A stretch of 64,000 bases of DNA, taken from Mesorhizobium amorphae (lineage in GTDB: Bacteria > Pseudomonadota > Alphaproteobacteria > Rhizobiales > Rhizobiaceae). Below, in pieces: positions 43,709-51,548 of this stretch. Where the stretch lies: contig NZ_JHQS01000051.1 in NCBI RefSeq assembly GCF_014843845.1, forward strand, positions 372,001 through 436,000, given 5' to 3'. Positions within the stretch are counted from its first letter, which is position 1, and every line of letters starts with the position of its first letter. The position numbers and the translations under genes are program-made. A model generated the notes under the pieces. That model saw nothing but the letters and a program-made list of their open reading frames with translations, searched no databases and was not told where the DNA came from.

Positions 43709-43972
43709 ATGTGGAAGTCTGTCGTCGCCGCCATCGCTTTTCTTGCCTTGGACGGTTCGGCTTTCGCCGCCAGCGCGATCAACAAGGACGCCGAGACCCG
43801 GACGCTGATCGTGACCGAGGGCGGCGGCAAGACGGAGCTGGCGCTGGCCGCCGGCGAGACCGTGGAATTCTGCCCGAACGGCTGTTTCGTCACCTTGCCG
43901 AATGGTGACCTCGAAGCCCTGACCGGCTCCGAAACGGTCGAGATCTCGGGCGGCGTCGCCCGCATCAAGTAA
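43709..43972 (+). CDS. small secreted protein of unknown function
   Basis: An 87-residue protein with a signal peptide (MWKSVVAAIAFLALDGSAFAAS) and an acidic mature part with Cys pair CPNGCF. The mature sequence is rich in short strands (RTLIVTEGGGKTELALAAGE). I recognise no family. An upstream ATG at 43658 with a GGGCGAGA site could extend it by 17 residues, at the cost of a less typical leader. A strong terminator follows at 43994. Confidence 0.65.
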   Translation: MWKSVVAAIAFLALDGSAFAASAINKDAETRTLIVTEGGGKTELALAAGETVEFCPNGCFVTLPNGDLEALTGSETVEISGGVARIK

Positions 43973-43993
43973 ACTTCGGGCAGCATCTCTTGC

Positions 43994-44027
43994 AAAGGCC
44001 GGGCAATGCCCGGCCTTTTATTGTTTC
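43994..44027 (+). terminator. Rho-independent terminator
   Basis: The perfect inverted arms AAAGGCCGGGCA and TGCCCGGCCTTT (43994-44018) are followed by TTATTGTTT. It ends transcription of the small secreted protein gene and insulates the polyprenyl-phospho-sugar block. Confidence 0.85.
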
Positions 44028-44093
44028 CGGTAGGACTTGTTTAACAATGACGCGGGAAATACCAGCGCGCCGCTCGGCCACAACCGGGCGTTT

Positions 44094-44105
44094 TAACGAT
44101 CGTTA
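44094..44105. promoter_or_regulatory. 12-bp perfect palindrome upstream of the HAD-UbiA gene
   Basis: TAACGATCGTTA lies 116 bp upstream of the HAD-UbiA start in the only sizeable gap before the block. Its position suggests a regulator-binding site, but no regulator is identified. Confidence 0.35.
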
Positions 44106-44221
44106 CGTCATCTCCCGCTATATCCGATACGAAGACGCCGAAACATGGCGCGGGTGTATCTGCACATGACTCCATCCGAACCGGCATTCGGTGTCATGCG
44201 CTTCAGGCAGGGCAGGAAAAA

Positions 44222-45655
44222 ATGGACGCGAGGTCGGACAGGAACGCGATCCCGCTTGCGGTCGATCTCGACGGCACGCTGATTGCAACGGACCTTCTGT
44301 GGGAAGGTCTGTTCATCCTTCTCAAGAAGAATCCGCTCTATGTTTTCCTGGTGCCGTTCTGGCTGGCCGGCGGCCCGGCACGGCTGAAGCAGGCGATCGC
44401 CGACCGCATCGACATCGATCCAGCCTCGCTGCCCTACCGCGAGGTCCTGCTCGAGCGGCTGCGCAAGGAGCATGGCGAAGGCCGCAAGATCGTGCTGGCG
44501 ACCGGTACGCCACGCAAATTCGCGGAGGCGATCGCAGCCCATCTCGGCATTTTTGATCGCGTGCTGGCGACCGACGGTCCGCACAACATGACGTCGGGCA
44601 GGAAGCGTGCCTCGCTCGTTGCCGCCTATGGCGATGGCGGCTTCGACTATGCCGGCAACAGCCGGCACGATGTCAGGGTGTTCGACGCGGCGCGCAGCGC
44701 GATCGTCGTGGCGCCTGACCGTCACGCCGCGCGCTGGCAAGCCGCCCATGGCGCCGAGACGGTGCCGACGCCGAAACCGACGCTCAAGACCTTCGTCAAG
44801 ATGCTGCGTGTGCATCAATGGCTGAAGAACGTGCTGATCGCGGTGCCGATGGTGCTGTCGCACGAATACTTCAACATCGATATGATCTGGGAATGCGCGG
44901 TGGCGTTCGTTTCGTTCTGCGCGGTGGCGTCCGCCATCTACATCCTCAACGATTTCTTCGACCTCGCGCTGGACCGCAGGCATCCGACGAAGCGCAACCG
45001 ACCTTTCGCCAGCGGCGCGCTGTCGATCCCGTTCGGCATGGGCGCGATCCTGGTGCTCCTGTCGATCGGCATCGCCGCCGGCCTGTTCCTGTCGCTTGAG
45101 TTCCTTGGCGTGCTCGGCGGCTACATAGTCGTCACGACGGCCTACTCGCTGTCGTTCAAACGCATGCTTCTGGTGGACGTGCTGACGCTGGCCGGCCTCT
45201 ATTCGATCCGCGTTCTGGCGGGTGCGGCGGCGACCGGTGTCGACGTCTCGTTCTGGCTGCTCGCCTTCTCGATCTTCTTCTTCCTGTCGCTGGCGCTGGT
45301 GAAGCGATATGTCGAATTGCGCACCACCGCCATTCCGGCCGGCGAGCGCATTGCCGGTCGTGGCTATCGCACCGAAGACCAGGAGATCGTCGCCCAAGCC
45401 GGCATGGCCTCGGCCTTTTCCTCCGCCCTGGTGCTGGCTCTCTATATGGACAGTGTCTCGGTGCGCGAACTCTATCCGCATCCCTGGCTGGTCTGGCCGC
45501 TGGCGCCGATCGTGCTGTATCTCACCATGCGCGTCTGGATCCTCGCTCGCCGCAACGAAATGCACGACGATCCTGTCGTCTTCATCATCCGCGACTGGCG
45601 CAGCCAGATCGTCGTGTTGATCGGCGCCGCGCTGCTGGTCGCCGGAGGCTGGTAG
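44222..45655 (+). CDS. HAD phosphatase-UbiA fusion (predicted polyprenyl-phosphate phosphoribosyltransferase plus phosphatase)
   Basis: A 477-residue fusion. Residues 10-180 are a HAD domain (PLAVDLDGTL with Asp15/Asp17, LATGTPRKF as motif II, DYAGNSRHD as motif IV). Residues 185-477 are a UbiA-type membrane prenyltransferase with about seven helices and the ND243-type motif NDFFDLALDRRHPTKRNRPF. This closely resembles the motif of actinobacterial Rv3806c, which joins decaprenyl phosphate to PRPP. The HAD part could remove the 5-phosphate (the Rv3807c step), so one protein might do two reactions. The ATG at 44222 has an AGGAAAA site. The DprE1-like gene begins 2 nt after the stop. Confidence 0.85.
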   Translation: MDARSDRNAIPLAVDLDGTLIATDLLWEGLFILLKKNPLYVFLVPFWLAGGPARLKQAIADRIDIDPASLPYREVLLERLRKEHGEGRKIVLATGTPRKFAEAIAAHLGIFDRVLATDGPHNMTSGRKRASLVAAYGDGGFDYAGNSRHDVRVFDAARSAIVVAPDRHAARWQAAHGAETVPTPKPTLKTFVKMLRVHQWLKNVLIAVPMVLSHEYFNIDMIWECAVAFVSFCAVASAIYILNDFFDLALDRRHPTKRNRPFASGALSIPFGMGAILVLLSIGIAAGLFLSLEFLGVLGGYIVVTTAYSLSFKRMLLVDVLTLAGLYSIRVLAGAAATGVDVSFWLLAFSIFFFLSLALVKRYVELRTTAIPAGERIAGRGYRTEDQEIVAQAGMASAFSSALVLALYMDSVSVRELYPHPWLVWPLAPIVLYLTMRVWILARRNEMHDDPVVFIIRDWRSQIVVLIGAALLVAGGW

Positions 45656-45657
45656 GG

Positions 45658-47010
45658 ATGACGGCGGAGCACTTCGGAAGTTTCGGCCGCGCTACGCCGC
45701 CGGCGCCGCGCGTGATTGCGGCTAATGACGCCATCGCGCTGCTCAAGGGTCGCGCGGCGAAGAACTGCTCGCTGCTCGGCTATGGCAATGGCCGTTCCTA
45801 TGGCGATTCCTGCCAGAACGAGGCGGGCTCGGTCGTCGACATGCGGCCGCTGAACCGCATCCGCGCCTTCAATGTCGAGACCGGTGTGCTCGATGCGGAT
45901 GCCGGCGTGCTTTTGTCCGACATCATCGCCCATGCCGCGCCCTATGGCTTCTTTCCAGCAGTGGTTCCCGGCACGCAGTTCGTGACGCTCGGCGGGGCGA
46001 TTGCCAATGACGTTCATGGCAAGAACCACCATCGGCGCGGCACGTTCGGCTGCCATGTCGTTTCCTTCACGCTGCTGCGGTCGGACGGGCGCAGCTACCG
46101 CTGCTCGGATGCAAGCAATGCAAGGCTATTCCGGGCGACGATCGGCGGCATGGGGCTGACCGGCCTGATCCTGTCGGCCTCGATCCGGCTGATGCGGGTG
46201 CCTTCGCTCGACATCGTCGAGAAGGCGACGCCGTTTCGCGATCTCGGCGAGTTCTTCGACCTGGCGGAAGCAGCCGACCAGGCCAATGAATATGCCGTTG
46301 CCTGGATCGACCAGCTTGCCGCCGGCCATGGCCGCGGGCGCGGCCTTTTGTTCACCGGCAACCATGCCGAGCATGGCTCCCACAAAGCCTCTCGCGCCGG
46401 CGGGCGCCTTTCGGTGCCGTTGCAGCCGCCATTCAATGTTCTCAGCCGGCCGTTCCTGACCGCCTTCAACGCCGCCTATCGCTGGAAGAAGGGCCGCTCG
46501 CCGGCGCCGCGCCGGGTCGGCTACCAGGGGTTTTTCTTTCCGCTCGACGGCGTCGGAGACTGGAACCGGCTTTATGGTCCGAAGGGGCTGTTCCAGCACC
46601 AGAGCGCGGTCCCGGAAGACGCTGCCCGCCGTGCCGTGCCGGCGCTGCTGGAGGCGGCGAGACGGGCCGGGCAGGGGTCGTTCCTCACCGTGCTCAAGCG
46701 CTTCGGCACTGTCCGCTCGCCGGCGCTGCTGTCGTTCCCTCGACCGGGCTGTACGCTGACGCTGGATTTCCCCAACCGGGGTGAAAAGACGCTGGCGTTG
46801 CTCAGGGAACTCGACCGTATCACCGTCGATGCGGGTGGCGCGGTCAATCCTTACAAGGACGCCCGCATGAGCGCCGAAACGTTCGCGGCATCTTTTCCGG
46901 AATGGCAGCGGCTGGAAGCGCTCCGCGACCCTGCCTTCATGTCTGACTTCTGGGCGCGGACGGCGAAGAAACTGGATGTGCGGCGAGGAACGGTCGAGGC
47001 TGCGGAATAG
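45658..47010 (+). CDS. DprE1-like FAD-dependent decaprenylphosphoryl-ribose 2'-epimerase subunit
   Basis: A 450-residue PCMH flavoprotein with clear DprE1 features: GNGRSYGDSCQN (residues 44-54), VVPGTQFVTLGGAIANDVHG, KNHHRRGTFG, SFLTVLKRFG and YKDAR (Lys400, matching catalytic Lys418 of the mycobacterial enzyme). It would oxidise C2' of polyprenyl-phosphoryl-ribose to a keto-sugar. The position equivalent to the benzothiazinone-reactive Cys387 is Thr368 here (PGCTLTLDFP), so covalent inhibition is not expected. The ATG at 45658 is 2 nt after the fusion gene, with GGAGG upstream. Confidence 0.87.
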   Translation: MTAEHFGSFGRATPPAPRVIAANDAIALLKGRAAKNCSLLGYGNGRSYGDSCQNEAGSVVDMRPLNRIRAFNVETGVLDADAGVLLSDIIAHAAPYGFFPAVVPGTQFVTLGGAIANDVHGKNHHRRGTFGCHVVSFTLLRSDGRSYRCSDASNARLFRATIGGMGLTGLILSASIRLMRVPSLDIVEKATPFRDLGEFFDLAEAADQANEYAVAWIDQLAAGHGRGRGLLFTGNHAEHGSHKASRAGGRLSVPLQPPFNVLSRPFLTAFNAAYRWKKGRSPAPRRVGYQGFFFPLDGVGDWNRLYGPKGLFQHQSAVPEDAARRAVPALLEAARRAGQGSFLTVLKRFGTVRSPALLSFPRPGCTLTLDFPNRGEKTLALLRELDRITVDAGGAVNPYKDARMSAETFAASFPEWQRLEALRDPAFMSDFWARTAKKLDVRRGTVEAAE

Positions 47011-47022
47011 ATGGAACTTGAA

Positions 47023-47059
47023 TAAATCTTGGTAACTGAAACGTAAATATCAAGATTTA
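47023..47059. promoter_or_regulatory. 9-bp interrupted inverted repeat in AT-rich gap
   Basis: TAAATCTTG (47023-47031) and CAAGATTTA (47051-47059) form perfect arms around a 19-bp spacer. They lie in an AT-rich gap (47011-47132), the only real break in the sugar block, and may mark a second promoter or operator for the downstream four genes. Confidence 0.45.
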
Positions 47060-47132
47060 CTCAAAACTTTCTTGTGACTTCACGAAATCTTTGCAGGTTT
47101 GTAGTAGGACCGCTGCAGGGCGGGTGGCAACC

Positions 47133-47564
47133 ATGAAATACATCGTCTTCATTCTCTTTACAGTCATGACCAATGCCGCGGCGCAGCTGATGCTGAAGCA
47201 AGGCATGATGTCGCTCGGGCCGATTTCGTTCGAAGGCACCAATCCGCTTTTGAAGCTGCTGCAGATCGTCTTCAGCCCTTGGGTGTTCTTTGGGCTGTGC
47301 ACCTTCGTCATCTCGATGGCCTCGCACCTGTATGTACTGTCCAAGGTCGAGCTCAGCTTCGCCTACCCGTTCCTCAGCCTTGCCTATGTCGCGGTCGCGA
47401 TCTTCGCCTATTTCGTCTTCCGCGAAGACCTCAACAGTTGGCGCATCGCCGGCATTGCCTGCATCTGCGTCGGCACGGTGCTGATCGCGCAGAGTGGTCG
47501 AGGGCATGAGGAGGAAACGGCTTCCCTTTCGTCCGACAAGATTCACAGCGAGATCGTTCGATGA
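47133..47564 (+). CDS. small EamA/SMR-type membrane protein (probable lipid-linked sugar flippase)
   Basis: A 143-residue protein with four predicted helices: MTNAAAQLMLKQGMM in the first, WVFFGLCTFVISMASHLYVL, YPFLSLAYVAVAIFAYFVF and GIACICVGTVLIAQSG. This is the EamA/SMR half-transporter layout of ArnE/ArnF-type undecaprenyl-linked sugar flippases. In this block it would move the finished lipid-phosphate sugar across the membrane; this role is inferred. The ATG at 47133 has a GGTGG site, and the stop overlaps the SDR start by 4 nt. Confidence 0.8.
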   Translation: MKYIVFILFTVMTNAAAQLMLKQGMMSLGPISFEGTNPLLKLLQIVFSPWVFFGLCTFVISMASHLYVLSKVELSFAYPFLSLAYVAVAIFAYFVFREDLNSWRIAGIACICVGTVLIAQSGRGHEEETASLSSDKIHSEIVR

Positions 47565-48568
47565 GACATGTGATTTTCGGCGGCGACGGTTTCGTCGGCC
47601 GTCATCTTGCTCCCAAGCTCGTGGCCGACGGCGAGGAGGTGATCGTCGCCGACATCGTCAAGAGCGACCTGCCGCACTACCGCCCGGTCCGCTTCGTCAA
47701 ATGCGACGTGACCGATCCGGCCTCGGTCGCCGCGGTTGGGCTCAAGGGCGACGACATGGTCTACAACCTCTCGGCGAAAATGCTCTCGCCGATTCAGGTG
47801 CGCGCCAAGCGGCACGATTTCTTCTTCCCGGTGAATTTCCACGGCACCGAACACATCATGCAGGCCATGGACAAGGCCGGCGCCTCGAAGCTGGTCCACT
47901 ACACGACCGACATGATCTACGGCCATACGGTGACGATGCCGATGACCGAGGAGCACCCGGTCGCGCCGCTCGGTGAATATGGCTGGTCGAAGCAGAAGAC
48001 CGAGGAACTGGCGGCCGAATGGCGCAAGCGCGGCATGTCGATCTCGCTGTTCAGGCCGCGCCTGATCATCGGCCCCGGCCGCCTCGGCATCCTGGAGAAA
48101 CTGTTCAAGCTGATCGACTGGAATTTTCCGGTGCCGATGATCGGCTCGGGCAGGAACCCCTATCAGTTCATATCGGTGTTCGATTGCGCCGAAGCGGCGC
48201 GCGCCGCCTGGAAGGCCGGCGTGCCGAACGAGGCCTACAATCTGGGCTCGCTCAACCCGCCTCCGGTCAAGAAGCTGCTCGGCGACCTGATCAAGCACGC
48301 TGGGTCGAAATCGCTGCTGATCCCGACACCAGGCTGGGCCGTCAAGCGCACGCTCGACCTGCTCGACCTCATGAACCTGCCGATCATGGATCCTGAACAG
48401 TACCTGATCGCCGACGAGGAGTGCGTGCTCGACGTGTCCAAGGCCGGGCGCCAGCTCGGCTGGGTGCCGCAATATCGCGACGAGGACATGCTGATCGCCG
48501 CCTACAGAGAATATCGCACCAAGAAGGACGGCCACGCCGTCGCCACCAAACATGTGCCTGCCGAATAA
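47561..48568 (+). CDS. extended SDR / NAD-dependent epimerase-dehydratase-type protein
   Basis: A 335-residue Rossmann protein: FGGDGFVGRHLAPKL (GxxGxxG), YNLSAKML, TTDMIYGHT and the catalytic pair in YGWSKQK. It falls in the NAD-dependent epimerase family. In the mycobacterial pathway DprE2 is a classical SDR that reduces the keto intermediate; this enzyme could replace it or act on another sugar. Its start is coupled to the flippase-like gene (ATGA). Confidence 0.85.
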   Translation: MRHVIFGGDGFVGRHLAPKLVADGEEVIVADIVKSDLPHYRPVRFVKCDVTDPASVAAVGLKGDDMVYNLSAKMLSPIQVRAKRHDFFFPVNFHGTEHIMQAMDKAGASKLVHYTTDMIYGHTVTMPMTEEHPVAPLGEYGWSKQKTEELAAEWRKRGMSISLFRPRLIIGPGRLGILEKLFKLIDWNFPVPMIGSGRNPYQFISVFDCAEAARAAWKAGVPNEAYNLGSLNPPPVKKLLGDLIKHAGSKSLLIPTPGWAVKRTLDLLDLMNLPIMDPEQYLIADEECVLDVSKAGRQLGWVPQYRDEDMLIAAYREYRTKKDGHAVATKHVPAE

Positions 48569-48597
48569 CAGGCCCCGCCGAACAGAGGATTTTTGAG

Positions 48598-50070
48598 ATG
48601 ACCGTCATGGCCAAACCCGAGCACACGAACGCGCGCACCATGGTCGACGCGCCGTCGCTGTCACCCGCCACCATCGCCAAGCCCGACCTGATCAGCGTCG
48701 AGCAGGCAAAGACGATGGACGTGGCGCGGATGACCGACCTGTTCAAGGCGCATCTCAATCCGGGCCAGCTGCATTTCATGAAGCTGCTCGGCTTCCACAA
48801 GATCAAGATCGAGCGTGCCGAAGGCATGTTCTACATCGACCAGAACGGCCGCAAGATCCTCGATTTCTTCGGCGGCTTCGGTTCGCTGGCTTTCGGCCAC
48901 AATCATCCGCGTATCCTCGAAGCGCGCCGCAAATTCCAGGAGGAAAAGCGCCAGGAGATCGCCATCGCCTTCATGTCGCAATATGCGGCCGCACTTGCGC
49001 ACAACATCGCCAAATGCTCGCCCGGCGACCTCGACATGGTGTTCCTCGGCTCGTCCGGCTCGGAAGCGATGGAAGCGGCGGTGAAGCTCGCCGAGCGCGC
49101 CGCCGGCCCGAAGCGGCCGAAGGTCGTCTATGCCGAGAACTCCTTTCACGGCAAGACCAAGGGCGTGCTGGGCATCACCGACGGCCAGCTCTACCGCGCC
49201 GAGTTCAAGATGGCGGACAATACGGTCCGCATCCCCTTTGCCGACATCGAGGCGGTCGAGCGTGCGTTCCGCAACGATCCCGAGATCGGTGTCATCGTGC
49301 TCGAAACCATCCAGGGCGGCGGCGGCATCATCCAGGCGCCGGCCGAATACTGGCAGAAGCTGCGCGCGCTGTGCGACCAGTACGGCGTGCTGTGGGTCGC
49401 CGACGAAGTGCAGTGCGGTTATGGCCGCTCTGGGCGCTTCTATGCCTTCGAGCATTATGGCGTCGTTCCTGACGTGACGGCGCTGGCCAAGTCGCTCGGC
49501 GGCGGCAAGGCGGCGGTCGGCGCCATGATTGCCCGGCGCGAAATCTACATGAAGGCCTATGGCACGCCGAAGACGGCGATGATCCATGCCATGGCCACCT
49601 TCGGCGGCATGGGTGAGGCCTGCGTCACCTCGATCGAGGCGCTCAATGTGCTCTATGACGAGGGGCTGATCGACAATGCCGCCGCCACCGGCGACTACCT
49701 GCTGCAGCGGCTGCAGGCGCTGAAGGAGAAATATCCGAAGATCATCAAGGACGTGCGCGGCAACGGCCTCATGGTCGGGCTGGAGTTCCACGACTTCTCG
49801 CAGACCTTGCCGATGGTGCTGCGGCCTATCGTCAGCGTGCTCGACGACAAGCTGAAGGGCTCGCTGTCCGGCTTCGTCGGTGCGCTGCTGCTGCGCGACT
49901 ACGACGTGCTCGTCGCCTTCACCGAATACAACCGCAATGTCATCCGTCTCGAGCCGCCGCTGATCTGCCAGCGCGAGCATGTCGATCGATTCGTCGATGC
50001 TTTCGACAGCCTGCTGTCGCGCGGTATCGTGTCGATCGTGAAGGATTTCGTCAAAAGCCAGGTTCGCTGA
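48598..50070 (+). CDS. class III (acetylornithine-type) PLP aminotransferase
   Basis: A 490-residue class III aminotransferase: FFGGFGSLAFGHNHPRILEA, SGSEAMEAAVKLAERAA, LWVADEVQCGYGRSGRF and the PLP-lysine segment VTALAKSLGGGKAAVG. An N-terminal ~60-residue extension is present. Related enzymes include HpnO, which aminates ribosyl-hopane. Placement after DprE1 and SDR homologues suggests amination of a sugar carbonyl, but the acceptor is unknown. The ATG at 48598 has an AGAGGA site; 8 nt separates its stop from the next gene. Confidence 0.87.
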   Translation: MTVMAKPEHTNARTMVDAPSLSPATIAKPDLISVEQAKTMDVARMTDLFKAHLNPGQLHFMKLLGFHKIKIERAEGMFYIDQNGRKILDFFGGFGSLAFGHNHPRILEARRKFQEEKRQEIAIAFMSQYAAALAHNIAKCSPGDLDMVFLGSSGSEAMEAAVKLAERAAGPKRPKVVYAENSFHGKTKGVLGITDGQLYRAEFKMADNTVRIPFADIEAVERAFRNDPEIGVIVLETIQGGGGIIQAPAEYWQKLRALCDQYGVLWVADEVQCGYGRSGRFYAFEHYGVVPDVTALAKSLGGGKAAVGAMIARREIYMKAYGTPKTAMIHAMATFGGMGEACVTSIEALNVLYDEGLIDNAAATGDYLLQRLQALKEKYPKIIKDVRGNGLMVGLEFHDFSQTLPMVLRPIVSVLDDKLKGSLSGFVGALLLRDYDVLVAFTEYNRNVIRLEPPLICQREHVDRFVDAFDSLLSRGIVSIVKDFVKSQVR

Positions 50071-50078
50071 GTTTGACA

Positions 50079-51323
50079 ATGCTGACCAAGTCGCCCGTTC
50101 CGAACAACCCGCTCGACCGGCTCACTGACGCCGGCCTGGCGTGGGGCGAGGGGACCTATGCACGGTTCGCAGCACCGATCGGGGCCGTTGCCTTTTCGCT
50201 TTACATCCTGCTGACGGCGATGATGGCGTGGATCATGCCCGACGCCAACTGGGACATGCTGCCCTATCTGGCGATCGCAGAGGAAGGCAACTATCCCGAC
50301 CCGCAGGCCTTGCACGACTATGCCTACAGCACGGTCAAGGCCGGTGTCTCGGCGGCCGACTACAAGATGCTGATCGATGATGGCGGCGGTTACCGCAGCC
50401 ACATGGCGGAGAACGCCGCCGATTTCCATTCGCTGCTCGGCATGTACCGGATCAAGTTCCTCTATGCCGAAATACTATCGACCATGAGCTCGGTCATGTC
50501 GCCGGTCGAGGCTATGCGGGCGCTACAGGTATTCTCGGCGCTGTTGTTTGGCACTATTGTGCTGCTCTGGTTGCGCGCTGAGGGCGCGCTGGCGCTGGCG
50601 CCGGTGGTCGGTGCGGTGCTGATCATGGCCGAATTCGGCGACGCGGCGCGGGCATCGACGCCGGACCTGCTGTGCTCGGCGCTGTTCCTCGGCGGGCTGC
50701 TTGCCTATGTGCGGGGACGCGAGGCGGCAACCGCGATCCTGCTCTTCCTCGCCTTCATGGCGCGGCCGGACAATATTGTTTTCCTTGCCATCTTCGCCGT
50801 GCTGCTGATCGCGTTCCGGCAGAGGGCGTGGGGCGCGTTGGCCGGCTTTGCCGCGTCCTTCGTCGCCTACTTCGCCATCTCGCACTGGGCTCATCATCCC
50901 GGCTGGTGGCCGCATTTGTGGTTCTCCAGCATCGAGCAGCACTACAATATGGACGGGTTCGAGCCGCAATTTTCGCTTGCCGCCTATCTCAGGGCGTTCG
51001 CCGTTTCACTGCTTCGCGCCGTCGACATGAACAGCTGGGTCGGTGTCTCGGTGCTGGCCCTGGCCGGATGGTATGGGTTGGGCAGCGCCGGTTTCCGGCT
51101 CGACCGTCGCGCCGGCATCCTGCTCGCGGCACTGGTGCTCGGCGTGCTGGCGAAGTTCGCGGTGTTCCCGATCCACGACACGCGTATCTATTTTCCCAAT
51201 CTGCTGCCACCCTATCTGCTGCTTGCCGGCCCGCTGATGGCATTGTGGGCATCGGCGAATCCTCCACGCAATCCCCGGAGACAAGCCATACGTTCGAGGC
51301 CCGCTGGGCTTCTCGATCGCTGA
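50079..51323 (+). CDS. polytopic membrane protein, probable GT-C glycosyltransferase
   Basis: A 414-residue protein with about 10 hydrophobic helices. The first extracytoplasmic loop after helix 1 contains acidic residues (MPDANWDMLPY, Asp55 and Asp59), as in GT-C glycosyltransferases, which use polyprenyl-phosphate sugars. No closer family is evident, so the function is inference from topology and position. ATG at 50079; it has no strong ribosome-binding site and an in-frame TTG lies 6 nt upstream. Confidence 0.7.
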   Translation: MLTKSPVPNNPLDRLTDAGLAWGEGTYARFAAPIGAVAFSLYILLTAMMAWIMPDANWDMLPYLAIAEEGNYPDPQALHDYAYSTVKAGVSAADYKMLIDDGGGYRSHMAENAADFHSLLGMYRIKFLYAEILSTMSSVMSPVEAMRALQVFSALLFGTIVLLWLRAEGALALAPVVGAVLIMAEFGDAARASTPDLLCSALFLGGLLAYVRGREAATAILLFLAFMARPDNIVFLAIFAVLLIAFRQRAWGALAGFAASFVAYFAISHWAHHPGWWPHLWFSSIEQHYNMDGFEPQFSLAAYLRAFAVSLLRAVDMNSWVGVSVLALAGWYGLGSAGFRLDRRAGILLAALVLGVLAKFAVFPIHDTRIYFPNLLPPYLLLAGPLMALWASANPPRNPRRQAIRSRPAGLLDR

Positions 51324-51548
51324 CCCTCGCTGCACGGCACGAAATTCCTGGCCAAGGCGGCGCTGAAGGCGCGCTTCTGAGGCGGCAGACCGTTCCAGAC
51401 TGTCCTCTGACAGCGAGCTTGTGGGCAGGGTCGCGCCGTACCTGCGGCGTGTCGCAAACAGGCGGTAGCTCAACCGCCGTCCTCTGCATATTGTGCGCCA
51501 ATCGAACGGGCGCCGGCGCGCCCGCATGTCATCTTGGAGTCGCGGGCA

